49,067 bases of DNA from assembly GCA_026393895.1 (NCBI GenBank), contig JAPKZG010000093.1:1-49067 (forward strand). Reading direction: 5' to 3'. Made by a program: the position numbers and the translations under genes. Under the pieces are notes generated by a model. That model made no database searches. It was not told the DNA's origin and was given only the letters and a program-made list of their open reading frames with translations. Numbering within the stretch: the stretch's first letter is position 1; each line of letters opens with the position of its first letter. Positions 1-6,704 of this stretch are shown piece by piece. The stretch is from Candidatus Aminicenantota bacterium. Lineage in GTDB: Bacteria > Acidobacteriota > Aminicenantia > Aminicenantales > UBA4085.

Positions 1-968
1 ATCACCGCCCGGGGTTTGGTCGACAACATCTTTTCGACCACGTTGATCTCGCCGATTTTAGTCCGGAAGATTTTCACCCCGTGCTCGGCGGCGAGGTCGT
101 CCAGGGCCCGCGTCGAGGACAGGTTGCAGACGATCGACCCCTTCGTTTTTCGCAAGACGTGGCTAGCGGCCCAAACGAGGGTCATATCTTCGCCCAGCGG
201 CCGGCCTTGTTCGTCGACGATCGCCAGCCGGTCGGCGTCGGCGTCCTGCACGAAACCGATGTCCGCCTTGGACGATTTCACCGCGGCGCAGACGTCGGAG
301 ATGTTTTCCGGAGTCGGTTCGGAGTCGTGGGCGAATTCCCCGTTCGGCTCGCAGTATAAAGGAACCACCTCGCAACCCAATTCCCGGAGGAACCGGGGGG
401 CCAAAACGGCGCCGGCGCCGTTATTGCAGTCCAGGACAACCCGGATCCGGCGCCGTCGGATCGCCGTCGTGTCGAACCGGCCGAGGAGCCGCCGCAGATG
501 GGCTTCGGCTGCGTCGGGCATGACCTGGACGTCCTTGTATTTTCCGGCGGGGATGAAATCGAACGCGCCCTGATGGTAGATGTCGAGATATTCCTCGGTT
601 TGCTGCGGCGTGAGATAGAGCCCGCGGTGGCTGATGAATTTCAAGCCGTTCCATTGCCGGGGGTTGTGGCTGGCGGTTATGGCGATACCGCCGGCCGCTT
701 TCGTCGCTTTCGTCAGGAACAGAAAGGAGGGGATGGGGAGAATGCCCACGTCGATCGGCCGGCACCCGACGGCCAGCAATCCGGAGACGACGGCCTCGGC
801 CAGCATGATTCCCGAGGCGCGGGCGTCGCGTCCGACGAGCACCGGCCCGCCGCCGACATAGGTCCCGAATGCTTGGGCCAGGGCCGCCGCCAGTTGCGGC
901 GTGAGGCTGTCGCCGATGATTCCCCGGACGCCGGAGATGCTGATTTTCAGGGTCGCGGCTTTTTTCAT
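1..968 (-). CDS. Phosphohexomutase (phosphoglucosamine/phosphomannomutase family), 3' end cut by window
   Basis: This alpha-D-phosphohexomutase would move phosphate between C6 and C1 of a hexose or hexosamine phosphate in the cytoplasm, feeding cell-wall or glycan precursors. About 322 residues are visible; the family is usually near 450, so the C-terminal phosphate-binding domain is outside the window. The active site is intact: TASHNP with the phosphoserine at residue 100, and the magnesium loop DADADR at residues 242-247. The N-terminus carries ISGVRGIIG, typical of GlmM/ManB-like members. The ATG at 968 overlaps the stop of the upstream paralogue as ATGA, so translation is probably coupled. 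The family is certain, but substrate (GlcN, Man or Glc phosphate) cannot be settled without the C-terminal part and a tree. Confidence 0.9.
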   Translation of the reverse strand, partial: MKKAATLKISISGVRGIIGDSLTPQLAAALAQAFGTYVGGGPVLVGRDARASGIMLAEAVVSGLLAVGCRPIDVGILPIPSFLFLTKATKAAGGIAITASHNPRQWNGLKFISHRGLYLTPQQTEEYLDIYHQGAFDFIPAGKYKDVQVMPDAAEAHLRRLLGRFDTTAIRRRRIRVVLDCNNGAGAVLAPRFLRELGCEVVPLYCEPNGEFAHDSEPTPENISDVCAAVKSSKADIGFVQDADADRLAIVDEQGRPLGEDMTLVWAASHVLRKTKGSIVCNLSSTRALDDLAAEHGVKIFRTKIGEINVVEKMLSTKPRAV

Positions 969-2305
969 CGGATCATCAGTTCCAGGGCCTGGAGGATTTC
1001 GTCGACCTTCGCCCGGGCTCGTTCCTTGGACCTGTCCTCGGCGACGACGCGAAGCATCGGCTCAGTGCCCGACGCCCGCACCTGAATCCAGCCGTATTTG
1101 TCTCCCGCCCGGATGCCGTCGCCGGTGTCGACGTCCCGTCCGTGGAACATCTTGGCGATCTCGCTGATGACGCCGTGGATCCGGGATGCCGGGCAGTACA
1201 CCTTCTCCTTGACGATGTGATACCGGGGCAATTGGCCGACGAGGGCGGAGAGGCGTTTTCCGGTTTTGGCCATCGTTTCGAGGACGAGGCCCATGGCCAG
1301 GAAGGCGTCGAACGCGGGTTGGAATGCGGGAACAGCGACTCCGCCGCTTCCTTCACCGGCGAGGATGCCGTCCTCCTGCTCGAGGGTCATGAAGATATGC
1401 GCCGGGCCGACCCTGGTCCGGATCAAGGGGCAGCGGCGGGCGCGGGCGACGTCCTCGATCATGCGGGACGTGGAATAATTCGTGACGACCGGGCCGGGGT
1501 GCCGGGAAAGCACGGCATCGGCGACCAGGGGAAAGGTGAACTCTTCCGAGAGGGCTTCGGCCGTTTCGCTGATCAACGAGACCCGGCCGGCGTCGCTGTT
1601 GAGAAGAAAGCCGGCGTCGGCCCCAGTGATTTTGACGACTGAAACGGATTGGGCGGCGTTCCGCGGTCGCGGCTCCGGGTCGTGAGGGAAAAATCCGTTG
1701 GGCTCGTCGTTGATGGGGATCAGGTCGAACCCGAGGGTCTCCGCGAACCGGCCGAGGAGCGGCGCCCCGGCTCCGGCGCAGGCGTCGATGACCACCTTGA
1801 ACCGGGCCGCGCGGACCGCGGGCGCGTCGAGGAAGACCCGGAGTTCGTCGAAATAGGGTTCGGCCGCCTCGGCGAAGGACAGACGCCCGAGGTCGTCCAC
1901 GGCCGCTTTTTCGAATTTGCCGAGATGGTAGAAATCGAGGACTTCCTCGCCCTGAAAGGGATTGAGAAACACGCCCTCCGGCCCGATGAACGCCAGAGCG
2001 TTCCAAGAAATGTCGTTGTGTCCGGCCGTGATGGAAACGCCGCCGCCGGCCTTGCGCCGCCGGACCGTCTTTTGAAGGATGGGCGTGGGGCAGACGCCGA
2101 GGTCCAGGACGTCGCAGCCGGAGGAAAGAAGGGCGGAAACGCAGGCCGCCCGGAGCATCGGGCTGTGGATCCGGGTGTCCCGGCCGAGGACGACCGGCTT
2201 GTGGTCGACGAACGCGCCGAAGGCCGAGGCGAAATCCATGATCAGCGTCGGCGGCATGGATGTCCCGACGATTCCGCGCACTCCGGAGATCCCGATTTTC
2301 AGCAT
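965..2305 (-). CDS. Degenerate phosphohexomutase paralogue lacking the catalytic serine
   Basis: A 446-residue protein with the full four-domain phosphohexomutase layout. It starts MLKIGISGVRGIVG, has a sugar loop GEGSGG and ends with the phosphate loop RASGTEPMLRVVAE. Two catalytic elements are broken. The TASHNP serine is glycine (TAGHND, Gly95), and the DxDxDR metal loop is NSDAGR (236-241), keeping one of three aspartates. Known mutases need the serine to carry the phosphate, so normal turnover is unlikely. The reading frame is intact and full length, which argues for a retained non-catalytic role (for example substrate binding or a partner of the coupled mutase) rather than decay. It is first in a two-gene operon with the intact mutase. 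Family sure; function unknown. Confidence 0.88.
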   Translation of the reverse strand: MLKIGISGVRGIVGTSMPPTLIMDFASAFGAFVDHKPVVLGRDTRIHSPMLRAACVSALLSSGCDVLDLGVCPTPILQKTVRRRKAGGGVSITAGHNDISWNALAFIGPEGVFLNPFQGEEVLDFYHLGKFEKAAVDDLGRLSFAEAAEPYFDELRVFLDAPAVRAARFKVVIDACAGAGAPLLGRFAETLGFDLIPINDEPNGFFPHDPEPRPRNAAQSVSVVKITGADAGFLLNSDAGRVSLISETAEALSEEFTFPLVADAVLSRHPGPVVTNYSTSRMIEDVARARRCPLIRTRVGPAHIFMTLEQEDGILAGEGSGGVAVPAFQPAFDAFLAMGLVLETMAKTGKRLSALVGQLPRYHIVKEKVYCPASRIHGVISEIAKMFHGRDVDTGDGIRAGDKYGWIQVRASGTEPMLRVVAEDRSKERARAKVDEILQALELMIR

Positions 2306-2315
2306 CTCGACCGTT

Positions 2316-2324
2316 ATTATATCA
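2316..2324 (-). promoter_or_regulatory. Extended -10 promoter of the mutase pair
   Basis: Reading the minus strand, TGATATAAT is a TGn-extended -10 box. No good -35 lies 17 bp upstream. The box ends 10 bp before the ATG at 2305, placing the expected transcription start about 4 nt from the start codon, so the mRNA would be nearly leaderless. Confidence 0.55.
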
Positions 2325-2367
2325 GGTTTTCCGGCCCGGGGCAGTCCGAAAAATAGGTTCTGTCGGA

Positions 2368-2396
2368 TTGACGCCGCGTTTCTCTTCCCCTATGAT
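2368..2396 (+). promoter_or_regulatory. Sigma70-type promoter of ffh
   Basis: TTGACG (2368-2373), a 17-bp spacer and TATGAT (2391-2396). The expected start near 2403 lies about 3 nt before the ffh ATG at 2406, and no Shine-Dalgarno sequence is visible, so a leaderless or near-leaderless ffh mRNA is predicted. Confidence 0.6.
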
Positions 2397-2405
2397 TTGA
2401 TCCCT

Positions 2406-3728
2406 ATGTTCGACCAGCTGTCCGACCGGCTCCAGAAGGTGATGAGGTTTCTCCGCGGGGAGGGCAAGGTCACCGAGAGCAACATGACCGAGGCGCTCAA
2501 ACAGATCCGCCTCGCCTTTCTGGAAGCCGACGTCAATTATAAGGTCGTCAAGGATTTCGAGGCCCGCATCAAAGCCAAAGCCCTGGACCAGGCCGTCCTG
2601 GACAGTTTGACGCCCGGCCAGCAGGTCATCAAAATCGTCCGGGACGAGTTGATGGCCGTTCTGGGAACGACGGACAAACCCCTGACCTTCGCCTCCGCCC
2701 CGCCTTCCATTTTCATGCTGGTGGGCCTTCAGGGAAGCGGGAAGACCACCACGTGCGGCAAACTGGCCAAATGGGCCGTCGGCAAAAGCAGGAATCCTCT
2801 TCTCGTTTCTTTCGACCTCAAGCGGGCCGCGGCCCAGGACCAGCTCCGGACGATCTCCGGCCAGCTCCATCTGCCCTTCTATGAAATGACGACGGCGGCC
2901 ATGGCCAAACCCAAGACGGCCCTGGCCGACCTCCTCGTTTATACCCGCAACCACGGTTACGACTTGTTGCTCGTCGATACGGCCGGGCGCCTTCACGTCG
3001 ATGAGGAATTGATGGACGAATTGAAATTCGTCAAGGACGCGCTTTCGCCCGTCGAGACGATCTACGTCGGAGACGCCATGACCGGCCAGGACGCGGTGAA
3101 AAGCGCCAAGGCGTTCGCCGAACGGATCGGCCTCACTTCGATCATCCTGACCAAGCTGGACGGCGACGCCCGGGGCGGCGCGGCCCTGTCGATCGTTGCG
3201 GTCACCGGAGTCCCTATCAAGTTCATCGGCGTCGGGGAAAAATTCGACAAGCTCGAGGTTTTTCATCCGGACCGGATGGCCTCCCGGATTTTGGGGATGG
3301 GCGACATTTTGAGTTTGATCGAAAAAGCCGAGCAGGAAACCGACGTCAAGGAAGCCGAGGAAATGGCCCGGCGGCTCCGAAGACAGGAGTTCGACTTCGA
3401 GGATTTCCGGTCCCAACTCCGGCAGATCAAAAAAATGGGCGCGCTCCAGGGGTTGATAGGCCACCTGCCCCAGACCGGACCGTTTAAAAATCTGGCCGGC
3501 ACCCAACTCGACGAAAAGCGCCTGCTTCATTACGAGGCGATCATCGGCTCGATGACCGTCGAGGAGCGGGCCGACCCGAAAATCATCAACGGCAGCCGCC
3601 GCCTCCGCATCGCCCGGGGGAGCGGCCGGCCGGTCAGCGAAGTGAACCAGCTTCTCCGTCAGTTCCAGGACATGCGGTCGATGATGAAAAAATCCGCCTT
3701 TCAGAAGATGTTGTCCTCGTTCCGGTAG
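2406..3728 (+). CDS. ffh: Signal recognition particle protein Ffh
   Basis: Ffh is the GTPase of the signal recognition particle. It binds 4.5S RNA and signal sequences of nascent membrane proteins and docks with FtsY. The 440 residues show the N domain, then the G domain with P-loop [10 protein letters not shown] (about 107-116), [16 protein letters not shown] (near 192), TKLDG (near 250) and [12 protein letters not shown]. The M domain follows, with the RNA-binding segment [20 protein letters not shown]. The methionine-rich C-terminal tail is short and ends at MLSSFR. An upstream in-frame extension has no Ffh similarity; the ATG at 2406 matches the family start MFDQLSDRL. ffh precedes the rpsP operon, as in many bacteria. 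No 4.5S RNA gene was recognised here. Confidence 0.98.
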   Translation: MFDQLSDRLQKVMRFLRGEGKVTESNMTEALKQIRLAFLEADVNYKVVKDFEARIKAKALDQAVLDSLTPGQQVIKIVRDELMAVLGTTDKPLTFASAPPSIFMLVGLQGSGKTTTCGKLAKWAVGKSRNPLLVSFDLKRAAAQDQLRTISGQLHLPFYEMTTAAMAKPKTALADLLVYTRNHGYDLLLVDTAGRLHVDEELMDELKFVKDALSPVETIYVGDAMTGQDAVKSAKAFAERIGLTSIILTKLDGDARGGAALSIVAVTGVPIKFIGVGEKFDKLEVFHPDRMASRILGMGDILSLIEKAEQETDVKEAEEMARRLRRQEFDFEDFRSQLRQIKKMGALQGLIGHLPQTGPFKNLAGTQLDEKRLLHYEAIIGSMTVEERADPKIINGSRRLRIARGSGRPVSEVNQLLRQFQDMRSMMKKSAFQKMLSSFR

Positions 3729-3766
3729 AGGGGATCGCAAATTTTCCCTCCAGCGGACAGTAAGTC

Positions 3767-3832
3767 GTCGGCCGATATCACGAAAACGGATCCCCGGAGC
3801 GGAGAGGGGTTCGTTTTCGTGAACAGGCCGGC
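3767..3832. repeat. Palindromic intergenic repeat, copy 1
   Basis: An imperfect inverted repeat 38 bp after the ffh stop. Outer arms GGCC, a perfect 10-bp stem CACGAAAACG (3779-3788) with CGTTTTCGTG (3812-3821), and an inner CCCC/GGGG pair enclose GGAGCGGAGA. The stretch 3784-3804 (21 bp) is identical to 28853-28873 inside another palindrome. There is no T-run after the stem, so it looks more like a REP-type element than a simple terminator. Confidence 0.7.
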
Positions 3833-3900
3833 TCGCGCTCCGATCCGCTGAATGCATTAACCCATATCTTCCTGATATTCAAGAGAATACCGGATTTTAG

Positions 3901-3929
3901 TTGACTTGGCGGATGATTTTGGCTATTAT
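3901..3929 (+). promoter_or_regulatory. Promoter of the rpsP-khpA-rimM-trmD-rplS operon
   Basis: TTGACT (3901-3906), 17-bp spacer, TATTAT (3924-3929). The expected start near 3936 gives a leader of about 29 nt before rpsP. No clear Shine-Dalgarno sequence precedes the rpsP ATG. Confidence 0.7.
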
Positions 3930-3964
3930 CCTAAATCCATTTTAAAAGAACGGATTACACACCC

Positions 3965-4216
3965 ATGATGTCACTGCGTTTGATGAGATTCGGAGCCAAA
4001 GGCCAACCCGCTTACCGGGTCGTTGTCATCGATTCCAAAAAGCCTCGGGAAAGCAAAGCCAAGGCGATTATCGGGTCCTATAATCCCCTGACCGACCCGG
4101 TTGAAGTCAAGATCGATCTCGAAAAGGCCAAATACTGGTTGGACCGGGGCGCCAAACCCTCGGAAACCGTCAAATCGCTCCTGGCAAAGCTGCAAAAACC
4201 GGCTCGCAGGGCCTGA
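3965..4216 (+). CDS. rpsP: Small-subunit ribosomal protein bS16
   Basis: bS16 is a 30S assembly protein. The 83 residues match the family length and its core: LRLMRFGAKGQPAYRVVVID, then SKAKAIIGSYNPLTDP and YWLDRGAKPSETVKSLL. It is the first gene after a good promoter, followed by khpA, rimM, trmD and rplS in the usual bacterial order. Two ATG codons stand in tandem (3965 and 3968); either could be the start. The following gene has a strong Shine-Dalgarno sequence but this one does not. Confidence 0.97.
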   Translation: MMSLRLMRFGAKGQPAYRVVVIDSKKPRESKAKAIIGSYNPLTDPVEVKIDLEKAKYWLDRGAKPSETVKSLLAKLQKPARRA

Positions 4217-4249
4217 TCCCCGGGGGAGATTTCCCCAAGGAGGTTGACC

Positions 4250-4483
4250 ATGAAGGAACTCGTTGAATTGATTGCCCAAGCGCTCGTCGACCAACCCGAG
4301 AAAGTCGTCGTTACCCAGATCGAAGGCGAACAAACCACGGTTCTCGAACTCAAGGTCGCTCCCGAAGATTTGGGTAAGGTCATCGGAAAACAGGGCCGTA
4401 CGGCCCGGGCCATCCGCCTCATCCTCGGGGCCGCCGGAATGAAACTGAAACGCCGCTTCAACCTCGAGATCATCGAAAAATAA
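4250..4483 (+). CDS. khpA: KH-domain RNA-binding protein KhpA
   Basis: KhpA is a small single-KH-domain RNA-binding protein encoded between rpsP and rimM in many bacteria; in Firmicutes it works with KhpB in cell-envelope and division control. This one has 77 residues and the RNA-binding GxxG loop in [18 protein letters not shown]. The ATG at 4250 is chosen over an upstream TTG at 4244 because AAGGAGG (4237-4243) is spaced 6 nt from it. It begins 33 bp after rpsP and is almost certainly in its operon. The RNA targets cannot be inferred from sequence. Confidence 0.92.
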   Translation: MKELVELIAQALVDQPEKVVVTQIEGEQTTVLELKVAPEDLGKVIGKQGRTARAIRLILGAAGMKLKRRFNLEIIEK

Positions 4484-4487
4484 AACC

Positions 4488-4999
4488 GTGAAACGCCTGG
4501 GCCGGATTCTTCGAACCCAGGGCCGCCGGGGGGAAATGAAGGCGGTCCTGGACGCCGTTCCCGAGCAACAAGGTTTTTTTTTAGAATCTTCTTAAAAGAA
4601 CGCGACGGGTTCCGCGAATTCGTGGTCGAATCCCTGACCCCCTATAAAAACGCCCACACCTTGAAGCTGCGTGGGGTCGATTCGATCTCCGACGCATTGA
4701 TGCTTGCCGGCCGGGACATCTTCGGGGTCGACGAGGACATCGCCCCGCCGGCGGATGACGAATTCGTCATCGGGGACCTGGCCGGCTGCCGGGTTGAGAC
4801 GAAAGACGGCCGCCTCGTCGGCCGGGTGAGGACGGTCTGGGAAACGGGCGGAACGCCCCTCCTCGTCCTTGATCCGGAGGAAAGGAAGGACGAGATTTAT
4901 GTCCCGTTCAACCGGACGATCTGCCTCGAAATCGACGTGCGGGCCAAGCGGATCGTCGTCGACCCGCCCGACGGCCTTTTAGACTTAAATGAGATTTGA
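4488..4999 (+). CDS. rimM: Ribosome maturation factor RimM, split by a -1 frameshift in a T9 run
   Basis: RimM binds uS19 and helps mature the 30S head. The frame opening at GTG 4488 gives a typical RimM start (GRILRTQGRRGEMKAVL) but stops at TAA 4593-4595. The rest of RimM (RIFLKERDGFREFVVESL, the LKLRGVDSISDA region, then the PRC-barrel with DLAGCRVETKDGRLVGRV and IYVPF) is in the -1 frame through 4999. The join falls in nine T at 4574-4582. One extra T, or a -1 shift on the ribosome, yields about 170 residues, the normal RimM length. A homopolymer sequencing error, slippage during transcription, programmed frameshifting or a true mutation all fit. The end overlaps trmD by 11 bp. Confidence 0.88.
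4572..4583 (+). other. Slippery T9 site within rimM
   Basis: In the first frame the codons are GGT TTT TTT TTA, which contains two X-XXY-YYZ type heptamers (T TTT TTT and T TTT TTA). A -1 move here restores the rimM frame. The zero-frame stop follows 9 bases later (4593). A weak downstream TTCTTAAAAGAA palindrome is present; no strong stimulatory pseudoknot or hairpin is evident. Confidence 0.5.
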
Positions 5000-5726
5000 T
5001 ATAATTACGATCTTCCCGGAAATGTTCCCGAGCGTCTTTTCGGGGGGAGTCATCGGCAAGGCCGTCCAACGGGGACGGCTGGACTTGCGGGTGCATAATC
5101 TGCGCGACTTCACGACGGACAAGCACCAGCAGGTGGATGACCGGCCGTTCGGCGGCGAGGAAGGCATGGTCTTCAAGCCCGAGCCGGTCTTCGCCGCGGT
5201 GGAAGCGGTCCGCGGTTCGGCGGACACGCCCGTCTATTTGCTGTCTCCGGCGGGCCGGAGATTCGACGACGGGCTGGCTCGGGAAATCGCCCTCCGGCCG
5301 CGGATCGTTTTGATCTGCGGCCGCTACGAAGGCGTGGATGAGCGAATCGCCCTCAACCTGGCCACGGACGAGATTTCGATCGGCGATTTCGTGGTCACCG
5401 GCGGAGAGCTGCCGGCCATGATCATCGTTGACGCCGTCGCCCGGCACATCCCGGGCGTCGTCGGCAAGGAAGGGTCGGTCCGCAAAGAATCGTTCGCCGA
5501 TGGCCTGCTGGATCATCCCCAGTATACCCGCCCGCGGGAATACCGGGGGATGACGGTCCCGGAGGTCTTGTTCTCCGGGGACCATGATAAAATCGAAGCC
5601 TGGCGGCGTCGCAAGGCGTTGGAGAAGACGCGGCGAAGAAGGCCCGACCTCTTCGCCCGGTTGTCGCTCTCGCCCGAGGACCGCATGTTGCTCGACGAAA
5701 TTGACAACGAAAGGAACGAAAAATGA
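4989..5726 (+). CDS. trmD: tRNA (guanine-N1)-methyltransferase TrmD
   Basis: TrmD methylates G37 of tRNAs reading CNN and some other codons, using S-adenosylmethionine, and prevents +1 frameshifting. The 245 residues fit the family. The SPOUT trefoil-knot motifs are all present: [11 protein letters not shown] at the N-terminus, [40 protein letters not shown] and LDHPQYTRP. It overlaps the end of rimM by 11 bp and its own stop overlaps rplS as ATGA, so the three are tightly coupled. Confidence 0.98.
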   Translation: MRFDIITIFPEMFPSVFSGGVIGKAVQRGRLDLRVHNLRDFTTDKHQQVDDRPFGGEEGMVFKPEPVFAAVEAVRGSADTPVYLLSPAGRRFDDGLAREIALRPRIVLICGRYEGVDERIALNLATDEISIGDFVVTGGELPAMIIVDAVARHIPGVVGKEGSVRKESFADGLLDHPQYTRPREYRGMTVPEVLFSGDHDKIEAWRRRKALEKTRRRRPDLFARLSLSPEDRMLLDEIDNERNEK

Positions 5727-6064
5727 GCCTGGTTCAAGTGACGGATGACAAAGTCCTGAAAAAAGATCTGTCCCTCTTCGCCGTCGGTGACACGGTCAAA
5801 GTCCATGTCCTCATCAAGGAAGGCGACAAGGAACGCGTCCAGATTTTCCAGGGCGACGTGATCGGCAAGAAAGGCCGGGGGATGAGCGAAACGTTCACCG
5901 TCCGGAAAGTCTCCTTCGGCATCGGCGTGGAACGGATTTTCCCGCGGCAATCGCCCTGGATCAAGAAAGTCGAAGTGGTCAGAAGCGGCCGGGTCCGCCG
6001 GGCGAAGCTGTACTACCTGCGCGGCCTGAAGGGCAAAGCGGCCAAGCTGCGCGAAAACCGGTAA
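5723..6064 (+). CDS. rplS: Large-subunit ribosomal protein bL19
   Basis: bL19 sits at the 30S-50S interface. The 113 residues match the usual length, with the core [35 protein letters not shown] and the C-terminal [18 protein letters not shown]. The start ATG overlaps the trmD stop by 4 bp. rnhB begins 8 bp downstream, so the ribosomal operon probably continues into it. Confidence 0.98.
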   Translation: MSLVQVTDDKVLKKDLSLFAVGDTVKVHVLIKEGDKERVQIFQGDVIGKKGRGMSETFTVRKVSFGIGVERIFPRQSPWIKKVEVVRSGRVRRAKLYYLRGLKGKAAKLRENR

Positions 6065-6072
6065 TCCCCTCC

Positions 6073-6699
6073 TTGCCCGATTTCGAGATTGAGCGCCGGC
6101 ATCTCGGGGCGGGGCGAAAGCTGATCGCCGGCGTGGATGAAGCCGGCCGCGGAGCCCTTTGCGGTCCCGTGGTCGCTGCCGCCGTCGTTCTTCCTTCTTC
6201 CTGGTTTGATGGGCCCCGGCCCGAATGGGTCGACCGGATCGACGATTCCAAACGCCTCGCTCCCAGGCAGCGCGAGCTCCTGGCCCGGACGATTCGAAAG
6301 GAAACCGCCGTCGGTCTCGGCCTGGCCAGCAACGTCGAAATCGACGCGCTGAATATTCTCCGGGCCTCCCAGGAAGCCATGCGCCGGGCGGTGGCCGCGC
6401 TTCCCGTTCCTCCCGACCTGGTTTTGGTGGACGGCCTCCCCGTCAGAGAATTTCCCCGGCCGCAGGAAGCCGTGGTCCACGGCGACCGGAGAAGCTTCTC
6501 GATCGCCGCCGCTTCCATCGTGGCCAAAGTTTACCGGGACCGGATCATGACGCGGTCCGGCCGGCGATTCCCCGGCTATGGAATGGAACGGCACAAGGGA
6601 TACGGCACGCGGGCTCATTATGAAGCCCTGAGCTTATTTGGACCGACCCCTTTTCACAGGAAGTCGTTTAATTTACAATACCAGCCGAAGCTCTTTTAA
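6073..6699 (+). CDS. rnhB: Ribonuclease HII
   Basis: RNase HII cleaves the RNA strand of RNA-DNA hybrids and starts ribonucleotide excision from DNA. The 208-residue product has the catalytic set: GVDEAGRG (Asp22, Glu23), VDG (Asp120) and the C-terminal SIVAKVYRDRIM (Asp156), with DDSKRL as the fourth conserved block. The start is TTG at 6073, the only start codon ahead of the conserved N-terminal strand, and it is 8 bp from rplS. Standard neighbour of rplS in many bacteria. Confidence 0.96.
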   Translation: MPDFEIERRHLGAGRKLIAGVDEAGRGALCGPVVAAAVVLPSSWFDGPRPEWVDRIDDSKRLAPRQRELLARTIRKETAVGLGLASNVEIDALNILRASQEAMRRAVAALPVPPDLVLVDGLPVREFPRPQEAVVHGDRRSFSIAAASIVAKVYRDRIMTRSGRRFPGYGMERHKGYGTRAHYEALSLFGPTPFHRKSFNLQYQPKLF

Positions 6700-6704
6700 A
6701 ATCC

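Noticed and set aside
2322..3857. A 511-codon minus-strand frame
   Set aside because: Fully antisense to ffh; no recognisable motif.
3729..3964. A 4.5S/SRP RNA gene next to ffh
   Set aside because: The only strong structure there is the repeat palindrome; the conserved GGAA tetraloop helix of SRP RNA was not found.
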